A stretch of 64,000 nt of DNA from Symsagittifera roscoffensis. Taxonomy: Eukaryota > Xenacoelomorpha > Acoela > Convolutidae. A program made the position numbers and the translations under genes. The stretch is from NCBI RefSeq assembly GCF_963678635.1, contig NC_087065.1, positions 5,853,209-5,917,208 on the forward strand, written 5' to 3'. Below the pieces are notes generated by a model. It searched no databases. It saw nothing but the letters and a program-made list of their open reading frames with translations, and was not told the DNA's origin. The first letter of the stretch is position 1. Each line of letters begins with the position of its first letter. Positions 1 through 12,284 of the stretch are shown here, one piece after another.

Positions 1-3000
1 GCTTAACTGGCCAGCACGAAAAGAATATCCAAGTGTGACTGACGCTCAAAAATTCACAAATCGTAATTTTTGAATTGAATTGAAAATGCGCTATCGACAA
101 AATGATAAAATGATTGCATTGCTGAAGATTTTCAACGAAAACGATTTTGAATTAATTTTCATAAAATTGAATCAATTTGAATCAATTTTCGTAAAATAAA
201 TAGTTGAACAGTGGGTCGTTTTTTTAAAAAAAAAACGAACTAGCTCAAGCTTTTAAAACTTTGTATAAGGTTTGTTCTGGAAGTCCCAATGGCCAATTGG
301 ATAGCGTGTATATTTTCCTTGATGATCTGACTTGAAATGGTTTATTTATGGTTTATTCAGACCTCCTTTTATCATTTTCTCGATTTTCTGACGTGCGAAA
401 TTTAAAAATAAGTAGAGAAAGAGACTGCTCGTATATCAGGCAACGCACTGAATGTTCCGACTGCCCCTCATTATGTATTGTATAGTGTTTTTGTGGAAAG
501 AAAAATTTTTAAAAGGAAAATTTTTGGACACTATCATAAATCAGGTGTGAAAATTTGAATTCTACGAAACTGATACGACCGATTAGCCAGCCTCAGTTCA
601 ATCTGGAACCATTTTTCTGTGCGGTATATTTCGCGAAGCATAATTTTTTCATAGGATTATGGATAAAATTAGGATTATTGCTTTAAGGATTATGGACAAA
701 ATCTTCAAAGTGCTAAGAATTTAGTCCAGATCCAGAGCATGGCCAAATTGGCAATTTTCAAACTCCCAATACTTGATCAGAGGTAAAATATCTTCTTAAA
801 CTTGATTTCAGGAAGTCGATGCTTTTAATGAGTCATAACAAAAATTTGTAAAAACTATTAACTCGATCGCTGAAAACTGACTGAATAAAAAACAACACCA
901 AGCTTGAACATTCTGTTGTCTTCGCAAGTTGAAACAATTTTGATTAACGTAAAATTTCTATAAACTATTTTGTACAGCCCCTTGTAATCCCACTTTGTAG
1001 CCAGCAGTTCTTTTGAACTTCGATCTGTCTGATTTAAATACAGGTGCCCTCCAGGTAAGAAAATGGATCCTTGTGCCAAAATGCTAAGCCATGAACTCAT
1101 AAGAATTTTCAAATTACATTTGCTCAAGTTTTTTTCAAGGCTAACGTGGGGCAAAAAAGGTTGCTTCCATACTTTTTGCTAAGGGTGAATTAAAAAAAAA
1201 ACTAGTTCTACTTTCAAGTAAATCAGCAAGTTAATTCGAATTTTCAGTCAAAATATGAAAAAGTATATCGGTTTGTGACATCAGTGCCCAGCTGGAATTG
1301 ACAATCACCGAAGCAGTTTCATCAAAACTCAGTGATTAACAGTCAAACTGATGGAGGAATTGCAAACCAAAGGAAGTTTGGTTCTTTTTGGGAAAAAAAC
1401 AAACGGTTGGAAATTTCACTGAGCGGCAAAAAAGATGTCGCATTGAAACAAGACAATGACAGATTTCATCAAGTTCAGAATAGACTCAAACAGCCGCAGA
1501 CCAATCATTGGTTCGGGCTCGCAATAAGAGAAAACAAAAAACTACGTCTCTCTTATGTGTACTACTTGCAATAATGCGAAGCTCGGAGCACAGATGCCGA
1601 AAAAAAAAGAAAACTGAGCGAACGATGAAGCGGAAAGAAAACTAACGAGCAAGAAAGAAAACGATGGATGCGAAGTCTGGGCATGCTTAACAGGTTGCAT
1701 TAAAGCGCAAGCACGACTAATCAACTAATCGCAAGGACTTCAACAGACTCTTAACGATATTAGACTAAGAAGAAAAAATAATTTACCAAAGTTATTTAAG
1801 TATTATCCTCAAACGTTTCCAATAAAATAATTGCATTTCACTTTGAAAGGACAGGCAACGAGATCAGCTGATCTGCTTTAAACCTCCCCCGACTTCAAAT
1901 CAACCTTGAAGTTTACGGGAAAAGAGACACGTTATCAGATAACAACGAAGAAGAAGCGGAATCTCGGACGACAAAAAGAACGTTCCAGATGAACCAAGGT
2001 CGAAATGATTCAACACCCGCGTATGTTTTTCTTCTAACTCAAATGATTAGTACCGCTTTTTTGACAAACATGTATATTCAAAATAATCACTTGGTTAAAT
2101 ATACATGCTGCTACAAAATGAAATTATCATAATAAATTTAAAATCAACAACTATAGCGGCATGTAAAAAATACACCTTGTATAAATATGAAAGAGACAAT
2201 ACTTTTTTATTAGCTATAAAAATAATTTCGAAGAGAATTAAAGGATCTATCAATAGGAATTTGTTCGTGCATTTCTATCAAAAAAAATTTAGGTTCAATT
2301 TGGAATTTTTGTTTAGATTTAATTTCTCCAGCACTATAATTGATTGAACCTGCATATTTTGTTGATCCTTGTCATTTTTATTGTTTATAAAGCGGACATT
2401 TTCTCTTCTTCAAAGTCATACCATAGTCATCTTTCATTTAGATTCGATTTTAAAAACTAGCTGACTCGTTCAAGGTTTTCTGTAGTGCAATAACAGTTTT
2501 AAATGAAGAAATAATGCCTAGAAAAATAAACAGTTAAGCAGCAACTGATATTTCGACCAACATTAGTCAAGCAGTCAGTTGTTTCCTGGATAACTTTGCG
2601 ACTGTTTATTTGTCGACTGTTTATTATTCCTCATAGCGCAATTAGTAAGATCCTAAAATCAAGCTAGGGGTATTGCTTTTTAATTACGATCCGAACACAA
2701 ACTAAAGAGGAAAAACTGAAACCCTAACAATCTCATTGCAAATCAGCTATTTTTAAAAGTTAGCTGACTCGTCTATGGTTTCAACATTAGAATAAAGCTT
2801 TCTTTGGATTTTCACCATTTATTGATGGCGAGGATGGTGAACAATGAAAACTGTTCTGAAGTAAAATGAAAACTTTTATCTAAACTTTCCAATTGTTTTA
2901 AATTATTGTTCAGCTTCAAAGATTTGATTTCGATTGGGATATTTGGCACTTATTTCTCCCTGCTGCAGATTTTTGCTCGATTTCAAAAAAAATCTTCAAA

Positions 3001-5160
3001 TGGTGCGACAAGTGTTACATGAGCAGCACGTGTCCCGTGACTAGTAGGATCGCAACACGTATCAACCTGGTTGCGGGCATTAAGCCACCCGGAGGAATCA
3101 AGTTAAAAAATTCGAAATGAGAAAAAAGTGGTCAACTTTTCTTAAGACGAAAAATTTAGTTCGCACTTTGAATCGGATATTGAAGTTGAAGATACTCACA
3201 GAATTCCGTTGCATGGGCCGAATGTGAGGAAAAGGAGGAGCACTGTGAGCCAGTCTTGCCACGTTCTCTCTCTTCCCCCGACTCCCCCTCCCCCTCCCCT
3301 TCCGCGTTCAGGGTTCCCCCCACTCATGGCCAATGATAAACTCAGCGGGGCAATGTAATGATTGAAAATATTATGATTAAAAAGAGTAAAAACGAATAAA
3401 TTATTCAGCTCAGTGTAAATAATAGAACTGAAGAAGAAACGGATAAAACTAAGTAACTAATTGAACTTCAAAACTTAGGATTATTTTTCTTTTTTTGAAA
3501 GTTTTGTTAATTGAATCCTTTGAAGGTAAATAAAAATTTTAAAAGTCTAATTGAAGAATTGATCTCTTAGAACACTATAATTATAATAGCATCAGTATTG
3601 ACACAACCCAGTCGAAAGCAAAACTTCAGTTCGTTAAAAATCTTGTTTGAAATCTCAGATATTACTGCAAAAAAATTTAGTTTACGCCTAAAATAAAATA
3701 ATTTTGTCCGATTTACTCAAAATAAAAACATAGGATAATGAATTACAAAAAACAGTTAATTTATAGAGTTGCAAAAAGTTGAATTAGACAGTAGTATTAA
3801 GTAAAATGAGCAAATGAAAGAAAATTTTCAAAAATTTTAGAACATTTATGCATGTGACCTAAAAGTTCAAACTTGCATGCAAAATTTAATAAGTTGCACA
3901 AATTTGGAACAAACAAGAATAATTAAAAAGAACAATCTGCCACAATTTGTTGCAAATTTGGCATGCAGCTTTAAAATTTAGGTGACCTTGAGACATACTT
4001 TCTGCTTGAAAAGTATCTTTTTTGTATGCAAAAAACGTCTGAAATATACATTTGCTCTTAATAATAATATAATTTTGTCTGTTCAAAATGTTTGCAATTT
4101 ATTAGTTGCCAAAATGTTGGAACAAACTAAATCAATTTTGACCAAGTTTGCATGATATCTTTTATTTTGAATCATGGACCTTTAAGACAAGTTTTGTCTG
4201 AATTTTGGCGTTTGCATGCAAAATTTCAGAAAAATGTCATTTGCTCTTTTTAATCAATTCTGTTTGTTTCAACATTTTTGGTATTTATTATAATCATTGG
4301 ACCATATTGGTTTCTGGAAAACAAACGAGCTCGCTGGAGTTTGAGATGAGCTCTGATCAAATTGTATTTGGTGATTAGAAATTTGGCACAGTCAACGCAT
4401 GAGTTTCTGAACATCTCTGCTTCGAAAGTAATCCTTGATATCACTCGTTTTGGACTCGAAGATTGAGCCGGAACAATGATATCACCTAGGTCTAATATTT
4501 TGACAAACTCTTAACTAAGAGTTCGAATAGTACTCTTGTCAACAAGCCAAGCCCATCAAATTGTAAGCTCATGATTGAAAAACATTATAAACTGATTATT
4601 AATGAAATATTATCGTGAAATATTGGCCCACTTGATCAATTTATTATAAAATATCAAATAAGATATCAAACGTAGCTTTGGTTGAACATAAAAGGAACTA
4701 GACTACTCGAATCAGGGCAAAACTCAGACAACGACTGCCCTGCGATGTCTTTGAAACTGCTATTCAAAACATCAATTTTGAAAAAACTTTTTGAGTTTTT
4801 TCACTTTTTTAAAAAGTAGAAAAATATTGTCGCATTGTCGTTCCTACTTTCAAGTATTTGGACGGAAAATTTGCTCTCATGGTGGTTGTTTTTCTTCAGA
4901 CGAATTTCTACCTTTGAACTAGCAGTTTTTGACGGAATTTTTCTTACGTCATTCAAGGGCAACCCGCATTATATTTGATTTTTCCACTTAATTGAGATAT
5001 AAATTTCAATGCATAAAAATTTTCTAATTCTTGAACTAAAGAATAAACTAAAAAAATTTCTTATTCTTAAACTGCGCAAGCTTGTCCCTACGTTACTCAA
5101 TTTCTCGGTTTTGTCTCCCCACCTGAACCAACCCCTCGTCTACCCGGGTTAATTCTGACT
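1..5160. other. AT-rich non-coding DNA, no gene recognised
   Basis: No open frame here resembles a known protein, and no tRNA or rRNA was recognised. A CT-rich tract lies at about 3268-3330. The stretch 3000-3110 is less AT-rich than its surroundings, but its short open frames are not convincing. Short A/T runs dominate the rest. Confidence 0.6.
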
Positions 5161-5397
5161 GGGGGGGGGGGGGGGGGGGTTGGTTCGGGTGAAAGAGTTG
5201 GTTCAAGTGGAGGGGGATGGCTCAAGTCAGGGGCAGGTGGTTCAGGTGGGGAGGGGGTTCTGGTGGGGTGGAAGTTGGTTAAGGTGGGATGGGGCTAGTT
5301 CGGGTGGTGGGTGGTTGTTCAGGTGGGGGAGGGGTGGTAGTTCAGATCGGGGGCGTGGGTCGGTTCAGGTGGGGAAAGAGGTGTTTAAGGTGGGAGT
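5161..5397. repeat. G-rich minisatellite, left part, with poly-G run
   Basis: It opens with 19 consecutive G (5161-5179), followed by imperfect repeats of a GGTTCAGGTGGGG-like unit of about 13-30 bp. The same unit resumes at 11723-11880, directly after the right LTR of the gypsy element, so the element split a pre-existing repeat array. Open frames across it (5180-5513) are Gly/Val-rich products of the repeat and are not genes. Confidence 0.8.
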
Positions 5398-5621
5398 CAT
5401 CCGGCCGGATTGGCAATGTACTATATAAATACATATATATTTTTAAGCTCACTGTGTTGAGCTGGTCAATTGACCTTGAAGATAAAACTAACGAAGAATT
5501 AGAACCTGAATAAAGAGTTTACGAACCAGTTGTCTTATTTATGCTCTCAGCCTTACTCACGTTTAGCTCGCCAATCCCTTCGGATTCAATATTAATAGTA
5601 AGCATACCTAACGGTATGACA
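5398..5621 (+). repeat. 5' LTR of gypsy element
   Basis: It is a direct repeat of 11485-11722, starting CATCCGGCCGGATTGG and ending GGTATGACA. It holds a TATA-like TATATAA at 5422-5428 and an AATAAA at 5509-5514, as expected for an LTR promoter and polyadenylation signal. Exact ends could shift by 1-3 bp at the left border. Confidence 0.88.
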
Positions 5622-6142
5622 TGGCGCAGCCAGCAAGATCTACAAAAAACCCGCTCACCATTAATTCACTTTGGGAAAAAACATCAGCGGAGCTCCCTTT
5701 AGAATGGAGTAAATTGGCCGCAATTGTCGAACTTGCAGTATTCGCAAAAGACGGAATAGAGATTCAAAATCTGCTTCGTGAAAAACCTAATATTACTCTG
5801 CCAACTGAACAAATCTTAGAAGTCGAAATACATGGAGAAACCGATGCACAACGGAGAAACAGAGAGGTTAGAAACCAAGAGAAGAACGTAGATTGGGTAA
5901 ATAGATGGCGAAAAGCAAGAGACAGGGGTGTTTATGTGTTAAGACGAAACCAAAACACAAGAGGAAGTCAAAACAGAGGTCCGCAGAACTACACTTCCCA
6001 AAAACAGTGCTATAAGTGTGGAAAACCTCTCAGCCCTAACCATCTATAAACGTGCCTAGCCCGAGATAAAATTTGCTCGAAATGTGCGAAACGGGGACAC
6101 TTTGCGAGAATCTGTCGTTCAGATAATGTAAACTTTCTTTAA
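5621..6142 (+). pseudogene. gag remnant with zinc knuckle
   Basis: The frame starts at an ATG that overlaps the LTR/primer-site junction. It encodes a basic product with a CYKCGKP segment, an in-frame TAA (6047-6049), and then, in the same frame, CSKCAKRGHFARIC (CX2CX4HX4C), a CCHC zinc knuckle typical of gag nucleocapsid. The frame closes at a second stop (6140-6142). At about 170 codons it is short for a gag, so it is probably truncated as well as interrupted. Confidence 0.75.
5622..5631 (+). promoter_or_regulatory. Candidate tRNA primer-binding site
   Basis: TGGCGCAGCC begins immediately after the LTR end. It starts with TGG, the complement of a tRNA CCA end, as in LTR-element primer-binding sites. 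The matching tRNA was not identified, although a serine-type tRNA would fit the start. Confidence 0.6.
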
Positions 6143-6274
6143 ATTAACAATGAAGACGAATCAAGAAATGAAATTGAAAGCCAACCTCACGAAAACGAAG
6201 ATAACGATCCAGTTGATTTTACTGAATTCACGTCACACAACTGATGGGAGGAACTACAGAGAGATAACTACTCC

Positions 6275-9200
6275 ATGTTGGCAATAGCAGACGCATTCGA
6301 AATCAAACAAACTGTAAAAATCAGTGACGAAAATTTAAATGGACACATTGTGAAACTCATAACAAAATCTGCTGAAATACTTGCTATCGCGGATTCAGGG
6401 TGTCTAATGTCATTCCTAAATGAACAAACTGGACGTCGAATACAACAAAATGATAAATCCAATATTTAAATAAAACAATCCCGCCGGAAGATACAGCACA
6501 AAATCTAGCATGCTATAATGGAAAAGTTGTCATTCCGAAAGGAAAAATAATTCTAGCAATAGAATCCGGTGGGTGGACTATTGAATCAGCCCCATTTGTT
6601 TTGATTGACGAACAAAAAGCAAACATTCTCGATCGTAATCTACTACCAAACATCGGAATAAAATTAGTTCAAAAAAGTCACAAAATAAACAGGTCTTAAA
6701 TATAATAGAAGAAGACAAATCACACCCGGAGGTAAAAAAAAACTTCACAAATTTATGTATTAGAATCGGAAAGGCAAAAAACCATGTTATGAAAACACAG
6801 TTTATTCCGGACGTTGTTACACACATTCAACAAAAGTCGAAATATTCCGATCCACCTACGGGAAAGGGTGGGGAAACGAACTCAACAAACTAATCGACCA
6901 AAAACATTTTATAAAAATGGAAAAGTGATCCGGCAAACAATTCATCAGCCCGATTGTAATAGCAGTAAAAAAAGATTAGACAGTCAAACTCGCGTTAGAT
7001 TCGAAGAACATTATTATATTCATTCACAAAAACAAGTATTAGATGCCGAACATCAAATTTTACTAGATAACATCGCACAAACAAAAAAATACGACAAAAA
7101 AGAACAAACAGTGTTCTCATCCCTTGACTTACGATACGCATATTCACATATCACTTTGGATAAGAAAACTAGAGAACAGTGCAATTTTAGTATCATTGGA
7201 GGAAACGCCACGGGAACATACCAGTTCCAAACTGGATTCTACGGCCTAACAGATATGCCGGCAGATTTCCAAAAAGCAATTAATTAAGTTAATTAAGACA
7301 TTAAGCAATTAAGACATTAACTAATTGGAAAAATAAAATACATATGAGTAACTAGTTGACATCTTGATTATTACAAAAGGATCAGTCGAGAAACATAAAG
7401 ATACACTGGAAGAATTTCTTCACAAACTGGACGAAGAAAATCCCGTAATATCATTGGATAAATGTAACGTTGCATGAAACAAATGAATGGCTTGAGTTTT
7501 ACATTGATAGCGAAGGAACTACTCCTCTATCAAGAAAAACACTCGCTATCGAAAAACTCTCCCCACCTAAAACATTCAAACAACTTAAAAGTTTCATTGG
7601 ATCAATACATCATCTTACAAGATATACTACGTCCTCTCCTAAAAAATTCAGACAAGCACAAAACACTTAGTTGGTTGGCTGAACATGAATACGCCTTCCA
7701 AAGGATTAAAAAGTTGGTCGCAAAAGTTACTCAAAAAAACATTTTGATCAAAACCTTGATACACGTGTGGTGTGTGATGCATCTACATATAGACTCGGCG
7801 CGGCCCTAGAACAAAGCACAGAAGAGCGGTGGATAGCTATTCCATTCGTGTCAAGATTTCTAAGTTCATTAGAAGAGAAATATTCAGTAAATGAGCTAGA
7901 ACTCTTGGGGGTCGTAGGGCGATAGAACACTTCAAGTACTACTTATACGGGAAAAATTTCATAGTCATCACTGATCATCAAGCTGTGATCAGTGCATTAA
8001 ACGCCAGCAAACGATCTAATACAAGCCAAAGTAGGCTCACGAGATGGATCGAACGATTAATCCCTTTCAATTTTGATATCAAACATTTGGCGGGAAGTAA
8101 GATGAGATTTATTGACTATATATATCAAAATCCAGTTGGAATCGCAATATCCCCTAGTGAAGATGATGAGGAATTTTTTGTGAAGTCAATCAACTTACTC
8201 GTTAACAATCTTGAAATGATTGACAATTTAATTTTAAACGAATTAGCCAATAGGAAACTAGCGTCCTATCGGCTGATCAAAAAACGGGCGGAGACTAAGA
8301 GGAGAATAATAGGTCAATCAAACGCTCAATTGCATTCTAATCATTTCATTCATTGCATAAGCGGTCAATTACTCAAACCTGATTTAAGTCCTAAATTCCT
8401 AATTTGAATCATTCGCTCTTAATTCAATTTAAAAATCAGTCAGATACACAGAATAGAAAGTTCAAATCGCCAAAAAAAACAGCAACGAGACAACGAGAGA
8501 CCGCCAGACAAAATGAAAAAACAAAATATGAAAGAATTTAAGGGAGTTTTTATACCAAAACAGCAAACGGGAGAACAGAATTCAATACGAGAAAACACAA
8601 ACAAGGAATTATGGCAAGGAGAATCAGACTGGGAGAAAGTCTGTCTGACCCCAGTTGGCACAAACGACCACCAAACAAAAAATAATCAGACACAAAACAA
8701 AAACCGGCGCAAGAGAAAATATAAAAAGAAAACCAGCAATGTTCCCGAAAGTAGTGTTCAGCGACTCAACGGAAGGACCCAGTAAGAAAACGCCTCCAAT
8801 TATGAAAATAACAATGACGACATCCATTCAAACAAAAAAAGAACCAGTCAACGGCATCATCCAAACGGACCTTTCCATAGAAACAAAAGAAACGTACGAA
8901 TAGTGTGTCAGCCGCGTGGACCTTAACATCACAATACAGGAGGAAACACGACCAACCACAGAACCACCCACTATGTCAACAACTCCATTGGAGGCCAGCC
9001 ACGAAATCATTGTGGATGAAATTGTCGCCACAATCGACAGAGAGACCAACACAGAGGAAGTAGATACACCGCTGTACAGAAAAAATCTCCAGAAAGTCTT
9101 GGGGGTGAACTTCATCGCTGCGGCAACCCAAAACACAGAAACTTAAGGCCACTCATCAATTTTCGTGAGAAAGTGGGACTGGGAAGCGCTAAAATTGTCT

Positions 9201-10046
9201 TTTGGCCAGTACTGGTTTAACATCAGAAACCGATTGCACGTGAAAGACGATTGCCTACTCATCAACGAACGTATAGTTCTGCTCATCCAACTCAGACAAA
9301 CAGTACTGGACAGTTTGCATCTCACCCATCCCGAATCTGCGGCCATGCTGGACCTTTGCCAAAACATCTGGTTCCCGCATATACACAGGACAATAGTACA
9401 AATGGCACAAGGACGTCATCAATGTACACAACAATATAAAAACTTAAAAGCAATCATTGGTAAACAACATTAATTCCAAATGGAACCGGTAGTTGAACGT
9501 TGAACCTAATGAAGAGGTCCAACTGGATTTTGCGGTACCGCTTCCCGACTAGTTAAAAAAAGACGCGTACACATTAGTGGCAGTAGACAAATGGTCTGAA
9601 TTCCCAACGACTACGGTAGTTTCGAACACGACAGCAGACGTTTCATTAAGATTTATGCAACATTACATTTCTTAAAATGGGGTACCCGCAGGTTAAGGTG
9701 CAATCAAGCTCAAAAATTTCGCGCTAAAAAGTTCCAATTATTTTGTAAATCAAACAATATAAAATTTCTGTTCGCCCCGGTGGATGATAATAGATCTATA
9801 GGCGTCGTAGAACGACTGATACAAACACTCAAACGGCAAATCGGAGTCATGAAAATTGATCCCAATATTTCACCGTTCAAAATTGCATCAAGCGTGGCAG
9901 AAATAAATAAAACGCTACGAATAACTCCACACAGAGTGACAAAAATCACACTTTTTGAAGCGCATATGGGCCGGAAAGCAAACACGTCACTGTCAAACAT
10001 AACAACATATAGTTCACCTAATAATTTGAATAGGGAAAACGCCTGA
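6275..10046 (+). pseudogene. pol remnant: protease, RT, RNase H, integrase
   Basis: The pieces lie in several frames. A protease-like ADSGC motif is near 6390-6400. The RT core is at 7110-7290 (SSLDLRYAYSHITL, then FYGLTDMPADFQKAI), followed by LVDILI near 7345, where the usual pair of catalytic aspartates is not preserved. An RNase H part begins VVCDAS near 7765 and continues to about 8110 after a frameshift near 7920. An integrase zinc-binding region is at 9300-9470, with HIHR and a single remaining downstream Cys. A core segment near 9690-9830 has Asn (AAT, 9702-9704) where the second catalytic aspartate is expected, and GVVERLIQ keeps the Glu. The enzyme set is certainly dead. Confidence 0.85.
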
Positions 10047-10129
10047 TTCACCCTCCAATCTGATTCACCCTCCATTCACCCTCCAATTCCGGCGGAAATC
10101 TGATTCAGCCTCTAATTCCGGCGGAAATT

Positions 10130-11372
10130 ATGCACGATCTGCAGAGGTGGTCCGAGTATGAAGTAAACATCAAACACAGGATACCTGAGCCCATCGTTGC
10201 CAAGGATACTGGAACAGTAGACAATCGTCCACCTACTAGCACAGGTGTGAAAACTAGAAGAGCCTTAGCGTTAGAAAAAGAAAAGTTAAACCTAAGGTAT
10301 AAAGGGATACATCACCAAACTGACCAAAATATAAAAAAATAAAATTGAACAAGTAGCAAGAAAGACAGTTAGATTGGCCACGAAAGTGAAAGACCCGAAA
10401 ACTATCGATAGGAGAATCCTAACTTTCACACCACATACAGCGTGGGTCCAAAGGAAGGGGAAACACCATGGTTTTTAAGAAACAGTGGCTTTGCATTTGT
10501 ACCTAACCCTCTAATATACGGTCCATGTCGTCCCTCCACACTCAGTCATTATGTGGCATATAAATTCGCCCGGAGAACAAGACCTTGCTTACGTTTTTTA
10601 CATATAGAGAACCCAAGTGCACCAGGTCACCCAATGCTTAAAGAGGACGCGGCAGGACTACCTGTGAAGCTGACACGTAAGGAACAACAAGGCAGCCCAT
10701 CCAAATGGAAGGCAACGGGGAAAAGAACTGGGGACGACCGGCACCAAGAACTCCGACAAAAGGAATGGAGTTCCAATCGGAAACAAGGCAGAAAGAGAGT
10801 GCCACATCAGTATCATCAAACGATTCGGGATCGTCTACGTCAGAAAATCTAGCGCCGTCACCAAAAAGATTCAACAAGAAGACAAAACCAGATTCAACAA
10901 GAAGACAACAAAACCAACAACCGACACGAAAATCCAACCAAGCCAGACAGTCAACCCTTGCGGCGCTTTGGGAAATCCAATTCCCATAAATGCAGTAGAG
11001 GATACGCTGCAATCGCCAACGAGGAAATTCTCAATCGATTCGCCCACAGACAGAATTTCAAGCAGTCATGTAACGACGACTCCGGAGAAAAAGCCAAGTC
11101 TGAAAAGCCTGATTTCAGAAAAGGGTTTCCACGAAAAGTCACACGAATACCGGGCCTGCATAAAATTCTTGGCCGCTATACGTTCAAAAGACGAGGCAGA
11201 TACTACGCAAATAGTCGAACTAGTATCTCCTACAGAAAGCCCAGAAAAATCATCTACGGAATTAGAAGTTTTATCTGTAATGAATTTACAAAAGGTAGAA
11301 GAAGGAAAGGATGATTTCGAAGAACATCAAGAGAAACAAAATAAAGAGGACCCAATGACAACCAAAGATTGA
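10130..11372 (+). pseudogene. Post-pol open frames of the gypsy element, function unknown
   Basis: Several overlapping frames follow integrase (10130-10342, 10442-10852, 10705-10989, 10968-11372). They encode basic, Ser/Thr/Lys-rich, low-complexity products with no motif I recognise. Their place between pol and the right LTR suggests a degraded tail of pol or an extra ORF. I see no convincing signal peptide or transmembrane segment that would mark an envelope gene. Confidence 0.4.
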
Positions 11373-11470
11373 AATTATACCATAAACTCAGTTCCGTCCT
11401 AAGGGGACGTAAAACTACGGTCCTAAAGGGACATAAAACTCTAATTTTTGTTTATATCTTTATTGTTTTC

Positions 11471-11484
11471 GCGAGGGGGAATGG
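11471..11484 (+). promoter_or_regulatory. Polypurine tract before 3' LTR
   Basis: GCGAGGGGGAATGG abuts the start of the right LTR, where plus-strand DNA priming occurs in LTR elements. It is purine-rich apart from single C and T bases. Confidence 0.6.
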
Positions 11485-11722
11485 CATCCGGCCGGATTGG
11501 CAATGTACTATATAAATATTTTTACATTGCTAAGCTCACTGTGTTGAGCTGGTCAATTGACCTTGATGGTAAAACTAACGAAGATTTTAGTTTATACCGT
11601 TAGAACCTGAATAGAGAGTTTACGAACCATTTATTTTATTTATGCTCTCAGCCTCACTCACGTTTAGCTCGCCAATCCGTTCGGATTCAATATTAATATT
11701 AAGCATACCTAAAGGTATGACA
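11485..11722 (+). repeat. 3' LTR of gypsy element
   Basis: It matches 5398-5621 from CATCCGGCCGGATTGG to GGTATGACA. It differs by a block around 11584-11598 absent from the left LTR, by a changed segment after the TATA box, and by AATAGA in place of the AATAAA of the left LTR. Confidence 0.88.
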
Positions 11723-11880
11723 GTGGAGTTGGGGTGTTGGTTAAGTTGGGGGTGATTCAGGAGGGGTGATTCAGTTATAAGAGGGTGGTTCATGTGGGGG
11801 GAGGGGGGAGTTCAGGTGTGGGGGTGGTTCAAGTGCGATGGGGGTTGGTTCAGCTGAGTGGTGCGGGTTGTTCAGGTCAG
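11723..11880. repeat. G-rich minisatellite, right part
   Basis: Imperfect GGTTCAGGTGGGG-like units continue the array seen at 5161-5397. One more unit occurs at about 12855-12870, so the family is not confined to the array. Confidence 0.75.
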
Positions 11881-11882
11881 AG

Positions 11883-12284
11883 ACTTTGAACAGCTTGCGT
11901 ATCAAACTGAAATATTTTGCGAACCAATTTGGTCTCTGAAACAATTTGAATTAACTCAAACTGTTATAGCTGGGATTGTTTGTCTGAAATAATTGAATTT
12001 TTTGTGATCACTCTGGAATATTTCTAAAACTCTTTGACTGCGGCTTCAATGGAAAAACCCTAACGTTTTGCCATCCGATTTGCTTTATGAAATCACTTGA
12101 AAGGTTTTAAAACTAAATTTCATTTTCTTGAGAAGCTTGCATAGAGAGACCTCATATTTTTGTCGAGTGGTTCGGTCTAAGAAACAATTTGATAGATTTC
12201 AAATTTTCCTAGCGTGAAAAGAAAAACTTAGATTTCTTGCGATCCATTTCGCTTCATAAAAAAATGAAATACTTCATAGTTGAT
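11883..12284. repeat. 402 bp duplicated segment, copy 1
   Basis: It aligns without gaps to 15207-15608, with only about five mismatches seen by eye. It starts ACTTTGAACAGCTTGCG and ends CATAGTTGAT. No coding capacity was recognised. The copies are in the same orientation and 3.3 kb apart. Confidence 0.9.

Larger units (their letters stand above)
5398..11722 (+). mobile_element. Decayed Ty3/gypsy LTR retrotransposon (6.3 kb)
   Basis: Two direct LTRs of 224 and 238 bp flank remnants of gag, protease, reverse transcriptase, RNase H and integrase, in the usual Ty3/gypsy order. A candidate primer-binding site follows the left LTR without a gap, and a purine tract precedes the right one. Stops and frameshifts break all protein domains. 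The LTRs differ by several substitutions and by a block of about 14 bp present only in the right LTR, so insertion was not recent. A target-site duplication could not be fixed because both flanks are the same G-rich repeat. Confidence 0.9.

Noticed and set aside
3000-3110. Possible small exon or structured RNA in a locally GC-richer patch
   Set aside because: Short open readings exist in more than one frame, and none has splice signals or a motif I can name.
5180-5513. Gly/Val/Trp-rich frames next to the left gypsy LTR
   Set aside because: By-products of the G-rich minisatellite, and they run on into the LTR.
10442-11372. Envelope gene in the small gypsy element
   Set aside because: The frames after integrase lack an evident signal peptide, a membrane anchor and cysteine pattern, so an envelope call is not supported.
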